A stretch of 64,000 bases of DNA from Bacteroidota bacterium (GTDB lineage Bacteria > Bacteroidota > Bacteroidia > Bacteroidales > Prolixibacteraceae), in NCBI GenBank assembly GCA_029265715.1, contig JAJUGZ010000008.1, forward strand, positions 1-64,000, read 5' to 3'. Made by a program: the position numbers and the translations under genes. Below are positions 57,533-64,000 of the stretch, in pieces. Under the pieces are notes generated by a model. That model searched no databases. It saw nothing but the letters and a program-made list of their open reading frames with translations, and was not told the DNA's origin. Each line of letters opens with the position of its first letter. Positions within the stretch are counted from its first letter, which is position 1.

Positions 57533-57580
57533 TGGAAGACGGCCACGCGCAACCCGGTGGAAGTCCTGAGGTACGAATAA
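57533..57580 (+). pseudogene. C-terminal remnant of a lost FtsX-type permease
   Basis: Fifteen codons and a stop read WKTATRNPVEVLRYE, the shared tail of the permease family in this array (compare WKAATRNPVEALRYE of the third permease). There is no upstream coding part; the sequence before it is the 121-base repeat. I read it as what remains of a fifth permease after a deletion ending at the repeat. As a chance match it would be very unlikely. Confidence 0.85.
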
Positions 57581-57661
57581 AAGTCTTTTTAAAGATAGAA
57601 CCCGGGTTAACCGTCTCTTTGCAGATAAAAACAGACTAACTCTATTTACAACTATAGCTTC

Positions 57662-58482
57662 ATGAACCTGATAAGACTTGGGCCCGTTATTTTGAGCCTG
57701 GCTTGTACCGGCTTGGCTTACCCGCAAAACAACCAGATGGTAAAAGATGAAAATCAACCCGAAAAAATACGCACTTACGCCACGAAACGCTTAGTAACCG
57801 CCAAACCGGTTATTGATGGAAAACTTGACGATGCCTGCTGGGAAACCGGCGAATGGGCCGGCAATTTTGTACAGTGGATACCGAAAGAAGGGGCAGCCCC
57901 CTTCCCGGAATAACTTACCGGCCAATTAATACATTGAAATTTACAGCGGGAGCTGATTATTCTGAAAACAGGGATGAACTGCAATATGTCAGGGGCACCC
58001 TGGTTGATGGGCAGCCGCGCTATTTGTTAGGCCGTATCGACCAGAAAACGCTGGGGGCCACTTTCAGGATCGATTATAATATTACCCCTGAATTATCGCT
58101 CCAGTACTATGGGAGCCCGTTTGCCTCGGTTGGGCGTTATTCCGGGTTTAAATCTGTTGCTGCTCCAAAGGCTGATCATTACAGCGACCGGTTCGAATTG
58201 TCTGGTGCCGAAAGGGTAGGAGGCCGGATTGTGTTGACTGAACCATCCGGACAATCTTATGAGATCGGGAACCCCGACTTTCAGTTTTCGCAGTTCCGGT
58301 CGAACATGGTATTTCGCTGGGAATATAAGCCTGGCTCACAGTTGTTCCTGGTCTGGTCGAACGAGCGGACCGGCTTCGAAAATGTCTCCGGATCACATTT
58401 ACACGATGCTTTTTCCGGGTTGCGAAAAGTATTTCCCAATAATTTGTTCCTGATAAAACTGAATTACTGGTTCTCCCTGTAA
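57662..58482 (+). pseudogene. DUF5916-family protein with internal deletion
   Basis: Two parts of one gene lie in different frames. The first (57662-57913) has a signal peptide and the start of a CBM9-like domain, with KPVIDGKLDDACWETGEWAG. The second (from about 57904 to 58482) is the outer-membrane-barrel-like C-terminus, with SENRDELQYV, YLLGRIDQKTLGATFRIDYN, NPDFQFSQFRSNMVFRWEY and an end in LIKLNYWFSL. DUF5916 proteins usually have 700-900 residues; about 275 codons remain. The junction is near 57895-57910 and causes a frame change with an early stop. The gene is therefore dead unless the short N-terminal piece has a role. Confidence 0.85.
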
Positions 58483-58639
58483 ACGGTCGTTTGGTGTTTG
58501 ATATGCCAAATAAATAAACAGTTGGTGTAAAATAATTTAACACAGCGTAATGAGGTTTTTGTTTGTAATTAATTGGAAAAGAGGTGTTATATTCCCAAGG
58601 CATGTTTCTTGAAACTTTATCCGGAATAAATTTTGAGCT

Positions 58640-59338
58640 ATGATAAAGTTATCCAACATCGACCGTTACTATCAAAGTAAATTTCAGCGTTCGTTTGTCC
58701 TCAAAGCCGTGAATCTTGAAATTCAACAAGGAGAATTTGTAAGCATCATGGGCCCCAGCGGGGCCGGGAAATCAACCCTGCTGAACATTATCGGGTTGCT
58801 TGATGAACCTTCGGCCGGAACGTATACTTTTCTGGGCAATGATATGCTGAGCCTGACGGAGAAGAAGAAAATTGAATATCACCGCAATGCGATCGGGTTT
58901 ATCTTCCAGGCTTTTCACCTGATTGAAGAACTGACCGTGTATGAAAATATTGAAACCCCGCTCGTTTATAAAGGTGTAAAGTCGAAAGAACGGAAAGCCA
59001 TGGTCGCCGACCTTCTGGACCAGTTTAATATGGTGGCAAAGAAAGACCTGTTCCCAAGTCAGCTTTCGGGCGGGCAACAACAACTGGTGGCCATTGCCCG
59101 TGCCATTATTGGGAAACCCATGTTGCTGCTGGCCGACGAGCCTACCGGGAACCTTCATTCCGATCAGGGGAAACAAATCATGGAACTGCTGTCGGGGCTC
59201 AATAAAGAAGGAATGACAATCATTCAGGTCACGCATTCCGAGACCAATGCGATGTACGGGAACCGTGTCATCCGGTTGGTTGACGGAATTATTCGTGAAG
59301 AAAACGTACAGCCGGCATTTTTTATCCAGCCCAATTAG
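58640..59338 (+). CDS. ABC transporter ATPase (MacB/LolD type), without adjacent permease
   Basis: A 232-residue ATPase with Walker A GPSGAGKST (38-46), signature LSGGQQQLV (142-150) with Leu149 where most relatives have Arg, and Walker B ADEPTGNLHS (165-174), where His replaces the usual D-loop Asp. The NLHS variant is seen in a Bacteroidota branch of MacB-type ATPases. No permease follows; the nearest are the array upstream, whose distal end is damaged. It may serve those permeases or have lost its own partner. The hairpin at 59372-59404 follows. Confidence 0.9.
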   Translation: MIKLSNIDRYYQSKFQRSFVLKAVNLEIQQGEFVSIMGPSGAGKSTLLNIIGLLDEPSAGTYTFLGNDMLSLTEKKKIEYHRNAIGFIFQAFHLIEELTVYENIETPLVYKGVKSKERKAMVADLLDQFNMVAKKDLFPSQLSGGQQQLVAIARAIIGKPMLLLADEPTGNLHSDQGKQIMELLSGLNKEGMTIIQVTHSETNAMYGNRVIRLVDGIIREENVQPAFFIQPN

Positions 59339-59371
59339 ACTGCTGACTTTAAATTTTCTGAACCAGGAAAA

Positions 59372-59404
59372 GGGGCTATCCTTAATACACGGAAGGATAG
59401 CCCC
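59372..59404. terminator. Terminator between the second ATPase and the PspC gene
   Basis: A perfect twelve-base stem (59372-59383 with 59393-59404) with a nine-base loop. The T-run is on the minus-strand side (TTTTCC), so it mainly ends the minus-strand PspC transcript; it can also block read-through from the ATPase gene. Confidence 0.75.
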
Positions 59405-59431
59405 ATTCTGCAAATAAGCATTGTGTGTTTT

Positions 59432-61030
59432 TTATTTCTTCAGGGCCAGGCCGTCGGGGGTCATTGTCCAAGTTTTACCGACCATGTCGCCATCCCACAT
59501 ATTTTCAACGTTTTCAATATCGTAGATGATATCGCTCATTTGCTCGTCGAGATAAACCGACTTGCCTTCCGGAACTTTCAGGATCAGCGAAATTTCCTGG
59601 TCCCGCCACTTACCTTCCTCCTTCAGCGTGTAATACGGGTCGAACACCAGGCTCGAGTCTTTCTGACTGAAGTTATAAACGATCTTTTCGATATTTTCCT
59701 GGGCATCGGCCATCGTTTTCCCGCGTGCTTTCTTGCGGGTAATCAGAGTAAATTCGGTTCCGTTGGCTTTTTCAATAGTTAAACGCGGGTGACCCAGCAG
59801 AATTTCCTTCCCGTCGACCGAGATAAGTTTCATGTTGTTCAGATCGACCGACTCTTCGCGGTACTGGTCATAGGGATTATCGGCCATCTTCAGGTAAATG
59901 GTCTTGCAGGTTTCGCAGGCCACCGGCACCGAACTGGTCGTGGTGGTCCGTTTACTAAAGTTACCGACCTGTCCGACGCTCACCGTGATCAGCACGATCA
60001 GGGCTACCAGCCACAAGCCGAATGCTCCCAGCCCGATCATCCGGTTGTTGGTCTTATACCGGAAAACCAGTTTGGTCCCGATAAACAGCACGGCCAGGAT
60101 CGGGATACCGACCAGAAAGGCGATACAGAACAAGGCGGTAGTCAGGGCGCCCGAGTGTACAAAGTGCCCCAGGAAGCCTGGCATATGGAACTCGTTGTTA
60201 ATTCCCCAGAAGAATGGCCCGCCACTCATCACGGAATGGCCGACAATCATCGAGGCAATAAAGCTGATCAGGGCAACAAACCCGCCAATAATCAGAGCAG
60301 CTCCGAACAGCAGGACCACAATCCGTAAGAAGACTTTCAGGGCATCACCCACAAAATCGGCAAAACGCGACATCCGGGACTGATTTTTTTCAGAACCCGG
60401 CGAACTGACAAACTTGTTGTAGCTTTCGCCCAGGTCTTTCATCTCTTCGCGAATCGATTTCTGGATGTTCGATACCGTGGCCTCCTCTCCTCTCATTTCT
60501 AAGCGTTGGGCCGTAGTCCGGGCTTTGGGCACGGCAATCCAGAGAACTAAGTAAATCAGGAAGGAGGTTCCGGCCCCCAGAAAGAATACCAGAACAAAGA
60601 TGACCCGCAAAATTACCGGGTCGATATTGAAATAAGCGCCCATCCCCGAACAAACGCCACCGATAACCCGGTTATCCGGATCACGGTACAGCCGGCGCCG
60701 TACTTTACCTGCGGTTGTCCCGACCGGCTCTTCTCTGACTGAACGGCCTTCGTCCTGTTCCTCTCCGGCTTCCATAAAATCTTCGGGTTTCCCCATTCGG
60801 GCTATCACCTCATCAACCCAGGGATCGATGATCACATCTTTCCCATCTGACATTTTTTCTAAAAACAACTCGGCGATCCGGCTTTCAATATCCTGCAAAA
60901 TTTCCGGGCCTTCAGGCATCGGGCCAAAATGCCGGTTCAGCATTTGCAAGTAGCCTTTCAGTTTTTCGTATGCATCTTCGTCGATGTGAAAAACACTGCC
61001 GCTTATATTGATGGTGAATGTCTTTTTCAT
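59432..61030 (-). CDS. PspC-domain membrane protein
   Basis: A 532-residue protein. Residues 1-90 form a soluble region starting MKKTFTINISGSVFHID, common in Bacteroidota PspC proteins. The PspC domain is at about 112-172, with RDPDNRVIGGVCSGMGAYF and a first helix. Further helices lie at about 235-268, 300-330 and 345-367. The last 150 residues are likely outside the membrane. PspC proteins take part in envelope stress responses, but no PspA or PspB is near. It is the last gene of a three-gene unit with padR and a secreted protein. Confidence 0.88.
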   Translation of the reverse strand: MKKTFTINISGSVFHIDEDAYEKLKGYLQMLNRHFGPMPEGPEILQDIESRIAELFLEKMSDGKDVIIDPWVDEVIARMGKPEDFMEAGEEQDEGRSVREEPVGTTAGKVRRRLYRDPDNRVIGGVCSGMGAYFNIDPVILRVIFVLVFFLGAGTSFLIYLVLWIAVPKARTTAQRLEMRGEEATVSNIQKSIREEMKDLGESYNKFVSSPGSEKNQSRMSRFADFVGDALKVFLRIVVLLFGAALIIGGFVALISFIASMIVGHSVMSGGPFFWGINNEFHMPGFLGHFVHSGALTTALFCIAFLVGIPILAVLFIGTKLVFRYKTNNRMIGLGAFGLWLVALIVLITVSVGQVGNFSKRTTTTSSVPVACETCKTIYLKMADNPYDQYREESVDLNNMKLISVDGKEILLGHPRLTIEKANGTEFTLITRKKARGKTMADAQENIEKIVYNFSQKDSSLVFDPYYTLKEEGKWRDQEISLILKVPEGKSVYLDEQMSDIIYDIENVENMWDGDMVGKTWTMTPDGLALKK

Positions 61031-61088
61031 TGTTTTACTGTTTTTACTGTTTTCGATTGATTCGACCTTATGTTTTCTTTTCTGATAC

Positions 61089-61424
61089 TTATTTATGCGA
61101 TTTGATCATTCTTACGGCAGTTTCCAACTCATCCCAGGCTTCGCCAAGGCCTTCCAGAAATTCTTTCCCGCTGTCGGTGAGTTCGTAGTATTTACGGGGC
61201 GGGCCCTGGGTCGATTCTTCCCAGCGATAGCCCAGCAGTCCGTCATTCTTCAGTCGGGTCAGCAGCGGGTACAGTGTTCCCTCCACTACGATCAACTTCG
61301 AGTTTCTCAACTCTTCGATGATGTCGCTCGCGTACAGGGGCTTCCCGTCCAGTACCAGCAAGATACAATATTCGAGTACCCCTTTACGCATTTGTGCTTT
61401 TGTATTTTCAACATTCAGTGCCAT
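61089..61424 (-). CDS. PadR-family transcriptional regulator
   Basis: A 111-residue winged-helix regulator of the short PadR type. The N-terminus MALNVENTKAQMRKGVLEYC and the HTH and wing, with ASDIIEELRNSKLIVVEGTL and LLTRLKNDGLLGYRWEES, are typical. The ATG at 61424 is chosen because the family domain begins there; the in-frame codons upstream overlap the previous gene. PadR proteins repress genes next to their own and respond to envelope-active or toxic compounds. It is placed between the secreted protein and the PspC genes and most probably controls this unit. Confidence 0.92.
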   Translation of the reverse strand: MALNVENTKAQMRKGVLEYCILLVLDGKPLYASDIIEELRNSKLIVVEGTLYPLLTRLKNDGLLGYRWEESTQGPPRKYYELTDSGKEFLEGLGEAWDELETAVRMIKSHK

Positions 61425-61486
61425 TTCCTTACCTTTTAATTTGTTTGCGTTCCAACTCTTAACTCCTCCGGTTTTATCCCCGGCTT

Positions 61487-61981
61487 TTACATGCCCCATA
61501 TCTTACCTTCGTGCATCCAGGCTTCTACTTCAAGCGGCTGTTCCTGCTCGGTTGAAACGACTGCTTCTTCAAAAAATGTACTATTTATCATCCAGTCTTC
61601 AATCTCCAGTTCTTCATCGGCATCTACTTTTGTTGAAATTGCTGATTCCTTTGTATTCAGGTTTTTAACCATCCAAGCCTCGATGGTCAGTTCCGGGTCG
61701 GTGGCCGGTTCTATAACCATAGCTTTGCCCTTGGCTTCAAGGCGGGCTTCGGCGGCAACCGGGTTCGTTGTATAATGCACTTCCGTTGCCGGGTTTTCCT
61801 GTTCAACCATCAGACTGGCCATTTTGCCAAAACTGCTGTTGGTCAATAGTTGCTCCCAGAAACCCTGGGCGCTTACCGTAAAGCTGATTAATACAAAACA
61901 TCCAATTGCGGCTGCAAAACGGCTCAAGTTTGTTCTGATCTGAGTTTTTGCTGTTTTCTGAACATTGTTTGTTGTTTTCAT
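61487..61981 (-). CDS. Secreted protein with three ExWM motif repeats, function unknown
   Basis: A 164-residue protein with a signal peptide (about 1-38, cleavage near SA-QG). Three octapeptides recur at regular spacing: ELTIEAWM (97-104), ELEIEDWM (124-131) and PLEVEAWM (149-156). The linkers are acidic and low in structure; there is no lipobox and no recognised domain. Tryptophan-centred motifs of this type often act as peptide ligands for a partner. It is the first gene of a unit with PadR and PspC genes, suggesting a part in envelope stress signalling. The function is unknown. Confidence 0.75.
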   Translation of the reverse strand: MKTTNNVQKTAKTQIRTNLSRFAAAIGCFVLISFTVSAQGFWEQLLTNSSFGKMASLMVEQENPATEVHYTTNPVAAEARLEAKGKAMVIEPATDPELTIEAWMVKNLNTKESAISTKVDADEELEIEDWMINSTFFEEAVVSTEQEQPLEVEAWMHEGKIWGM

Positions 61982-62124
61982 GACTTTGTCCTCCTGTTTT
62001 CTGTTTATTTGTTTTCGTGTTTCTTTTTGTTTTCTGTTCTTAAGACGCTCAACTTTTAGTTTGGTTGCATCTGTATAGAACTTTTTTTAAACTACTTCTA
62101 TTTTTTACATTGTTTTCTGCATTA

Positions 62125-62156
62125 CAAATATATATCTAAAAAATGGTTCTATGCAA
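62125..62156 (-). promoter_or_regulatory. Promoter for the secreted protein-padR-pspC unit
   Basis: On the minus strand TTG (62154-62156) and TATATTTG (62125-62132) are spaced by 21 bases, matching the Bacteroidota consensus. The ATG is at 61981, so the leader is about 135 bases long. Confidence 0.6.
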
Positions 62157-62163
62157 TACATAG
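62149..62163. promoter_or_regulatory. Dyad over the -33 box, candidate PadR operator
   Basis: CTATG-CAATA-CATAG has perfect five-base arms and covers the -33 TTG of the promoter. PadR operators often contain ATGT/ACAT-type half-sites; this dyad is similar but not identical. Autoregulation by the PadR protein is the inference. Confidence 0.4.
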
Positions 62164-62349
62164 TACTATTTTTTTAGAGATTTTAATTTATTTTTTCCAT
62201 CATTCTGATATACAAATCATTAACTAAGTAAATTTTCAGAAGAAATGGTTCCTAGATTTCGGAAGAGTGGCTTTTTGATGGGAAAAAATACCAAATGAAG
62301 CTCTTTCCTGGGTCGAGAAAAGAAAAGAAAAGAAAACATCGGATCTTTG

Positions 62350-62398
62350 AGAAAAACAAAAAAAATAGGTGAACCAGGTAGTTTTGGCTCACCTATTT
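62350..62398 (-). terminator. Terminator of the TonB-dependent receptor gene
   Basis: A 14-base stem with one mismatch (62363-62376 with 62385-62398) and an eight-base loop is followed on the minus strand by a long T-run. It lies 48 bases after the receptor stop. Confidence 0.85.
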
Positions 62399-62446
62399 GT
62401 AACCGAGCAGCAAGCCTTGAAAAAATCAAGACTTTCTATCTAAGTT

Positions 62447-64000
62447 TTAATTAAAAATGTAGCGGATCGAGAATTGCATTGAGTATGTCGACGAATAACC
62501 AATCGTCTTGGTAAAATCATCATCCAATGTATTTACGCCATTCCGAACATAGTTATAAATTGGGACAGTCGTACCACCTTGTGTCCGTTTATTGGTTTGT
62601 TTCAGAATTGCGCTTTGGGTATACGACCACTTAGCACCCCAATCGCTGTTAAGCAAATTACCAATATTCTTAATATCAAGGCCGATCTGCAATGTATTTC
62701 GCTTTCCGGCAATATTGGTAAAAATGTCCTGGGTAATTTTGAGATCGAACGAATGAGCCCATGGATAAACCAAGCCATTTCGCTCAGCATAGCGGCCTTT
62801 TCTTGTTTTCAGGTACTCATTGCTATTCACAAACGCCCAAAAATCGGCAGCTTGCTGTGATGCTGTGTACGTCTGGGTAGCTCCGTTCACATCTTTGTAG
62901 GTATAATCGGCAAATGTCAGTTCATCTTCTGCTTTGGGGACATAAATCAAATTATAAGCGCCCCCGTCGCCCAATACTGCAGAAGTATATGTATACGAAA
63001 GACGACCAGAAGGACCGCCTTCGTAAAATACAGAGACTGTGGTTGCAAAGCGTTTAAGATATTCTTTGCGGTAGCTTACCGAACCAATTACCCGATCAGG
63101 CATAACATAACTTGCATAGCTCAATTCCTGAATGTTCGCTCCATTTGTATTGTACGGAGTATACCAGGCCGATGCAATTTGGTCCCCAACGCCGTCAGTT
63201 ACATTCTTGGCTCCACTGTGGGTCCAGGCAATCATCGTCTCCAACCCGAAATCGAAATTCTTTTCCAATTTGGTGGTTACGGAGTAATAATAACCTGCTT
63301 TTGCTGCATTGGTAAGCAGGTATGCATTTTTCAGGGTTGCATCATAATAAGTCCCATACACAGGCCGGTTATCGGCATAATTAGGAATCGCTGTATAAAC
63401 GCCCGGTTTAAGGCCAACATTCGTCACAACAGCCGGCGCAATATCTTTGTTATAAATTCCTTCGATACTTCCTTTAATCCCAGCCGGAAGTTTTGCATCT
63501 AAAGCTAGCGAAGTTTTCCAGGTTTGCGGTAATTTCAGGTCTTCATCTATTAACGTTACCGACGAAATTGACGCAGTTGATGCCGTAACCCCGTTCGGAT
63601 AAATTTGATTCAACATCTCAATCCGGTCGGACGTGAATGAGGGGATTGTTTTTCCACTGGCTTTGGTAGCCGTATAGGTGGTTTGAAGCACACCGGCATC
63701 TCCGGCTTGGGCTACAATCCAAACAAACGGGATACGCCCTGTAAACAAGCCGCTACCACCACGCAATACCAGAGCCCGGTTCCCTAAAATATCATAATTG
63801 AACCCGATCCTCGGGGAAACCATGAGCTTTGTGCTCGGCAAAACAGTTGTGTCGTATTTTTTCAACAAGGTCGGATAATCATAATCGCCAGCGCTCAGGT
63901 AGGTATTGGCAACCTGTTCGTTATAGGTGTCTAAATCAGGGTACATTGGCAATTCGAAACGGATCCCTGATTGGAGTTTAAAACGTTCACTCAGAACAAC
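62447..64000 (-). CDS. TonB-dependent receptor, C-terminal part (cut by window edge)
   Basis: About 517 residues of the C-terminal barrel. The frame is open to the window edge, starting there with VVLSERFKLQSGIRFELPMY, so the start lies outside. Recognisable are PSTKLMVSPRIGFNYDILGN, LRGGSGLFTGRIPFVWI and the last strand MQFSIRYIFN, with the aromatic C-terminus needed for outer-membrane insertion. It matches the carboxypeptidase-regulatory-domain type of TonB receptor (OmpA-beta-barrel-like), which lacks a fixed substrate. No SusD partner is within the window. The plug domain is outside the window and cannot be checked. Confidence 0.85.
   Translation of the reverse strand, partial: VVLSERFKLQSGIRFELPMYPDLDTYNEQVANTYLSAGDYDYPTLLKKYDTTVLPSTKLMVSPRIGFNYDILGNRALVLRGGSGLFTGRIPFVWIVAQAGDAGVLQTTYTATKASGKTIPSFTSDRIEMLNQIYPNGVTASTASISSVTLIDEDLKLPQTWKTSLALDAKLPAGIKGSIEGIYNKDIAPAVVTNVGLKPGVYTAIPNYADNRPVYGTYYDATLKNAYLLTNAAKAGYYYSVTTKLEKNFDFGLETMIAWTHSGAKNVTDGVGDQIASAWYTPYNTNGANIQELSYASYVMPDRVIGSVSYRKEYLKRFATTVSVFYEGGPSGRLSYTYTSAVLGDGGAYNLIYVPKAEDELTFADYTYKDVNGATQTYTASQQAADFWAFVNSNEYLKTRKGRYAERNGLVYPWAHSFDLKITQDIFTNIAGKRNTLQIGLDIKNIGNLLNSDWGAKWSYTQSAILKQTNKRTQGGTTVPIYNYVRNGVNTLDDDFTKTIGYSSTYSMQFSIRYIFN

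Larger units (their letters stand above)
61982..62446. other. Non-coding stretch with promoter and terminator
   Basis: This stretch holds the promoter and dyad of the secreted protein-PadR-PspC unit (62125-62163), a long AT-rich leader of about 135 bases and the terminator of the TonB-dependent receptor (62350-62398). A short AAAAG tandem repeat lies at about 62316-62336. No tRNA or convincing small gene was seen. Confidence 0.6.

Noticed and set aside
57369-57569. 66-codon open frame across the right 121-base repeat
   Set aside because: It is made of palindromic repeat sequence and the permease scar in the wrong frame, with Pro/Gly/Ser-rich low-complexity translation.
58560-58639. Sigma-54 promoter before the second ATPase
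   Set aside because: GGCATGTTTCTTGA has a GG but the -12 position reads GA, not GC, so the essential element is missing.
62316-62336. AAAAG tandem repeat
   Set aside because: About four short units in an AT-rich non-coding region, outside any gene or promoter; taken as simple sequence drift.
62220-62429. 69-codon minus-strand frame between the receptor and the ExWM protein
   Set aside because: It runs through the receptor terminator hairpin and an AAAAG repeat; the translation is low-complexity and not convincing.

Overview
The window looks like a chromosomal segment of a Bacteroidota bacterium, most likely a marine or anaerobic Bacteroidia member related to the Marinilabiliales/Prolixibacteraceae; the genus cannot be fixed from sequence alone. 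Evidence includes Bacteroidota-type promoters (TAnnTTTG with an upstream TTG), almost no Shine-Dalgarno sequences, an ATP synthase with a signal-peptide-bearing subunit a and an 80-residue epsilon, DUF3098 next to ftsX, YfhO-family and DUF5916 proteins, a TonB-dependent receptor, and FtsX-type ABC permeases in a tandem array. No rRNA, tRNA or CRISPR was seen.

Left part (1-29.3 kb), mostly housekeeping. The N-terminus of an ISL3-like transposase is cut by the left edge. Then come an RND/MMPL exporter with a prenyl diphosphate synthase, atpD-atpC, a GT9 glycosyltransferase, a PatB-type lyase, a ComB-like phosphatase, a small secreted two-domain protein, a U32 peptidase-family RNA-modification protein, a GNAT, a 920-residue DUF3352/beta-propeller protein, an OmpA-like lipoprotein, dxs, a histidine kinase, the yceD-rpmF-fabH block, a MaoC hydratase and a bactofilin. 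The bactofilin overlaps atpZ, which opens the remaining ATP synthase genes (atpZ-orf-atpB-E-F-H-A-G). The ATP synthase is therefore split into two blocks about 16 kb apart. A PHP phosphatase and a DUF1080 lipoprotein follow on the minus strand.

Middle (29.4-40.8 kb). A BtpA-family gene ends inside a small inverted-repeat element with no gene. Next is an envelope-glycan group: two GT4 glycosyltransferases, a methyltransferase and a Wzx-like flippase, the last two converging with overlapping 3' ends. Then come YfhO, ftsX, DUF3098, truB and queA.

Right part (40.9-64 kb), accessory transport and envelope stress. A minus-strand sensor kinase and NtrC-family regulator stand next to a divergent efflux operon (TolC, HlyD-type adaptor, MacB-type ATPase, four tandem FtsX-type permeases). 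A good sigma-54 promoter lies directly in front of tolC, so the regulator probably drives the operon. The distal end shows decay: near-identical 121-bp direct repeats flank two permeases, a 15-codon tail of a lost permease remains, and a DUF5916 gene survives only as its two ends. A second ATPase follows. The minus strand then holds an apparent PspC-PadR-secreted protein operon, whose secreted protein has three copies of an ExWM motif, and finally the C-terminal part of a TonB-dependent receptor cut by the right edge.
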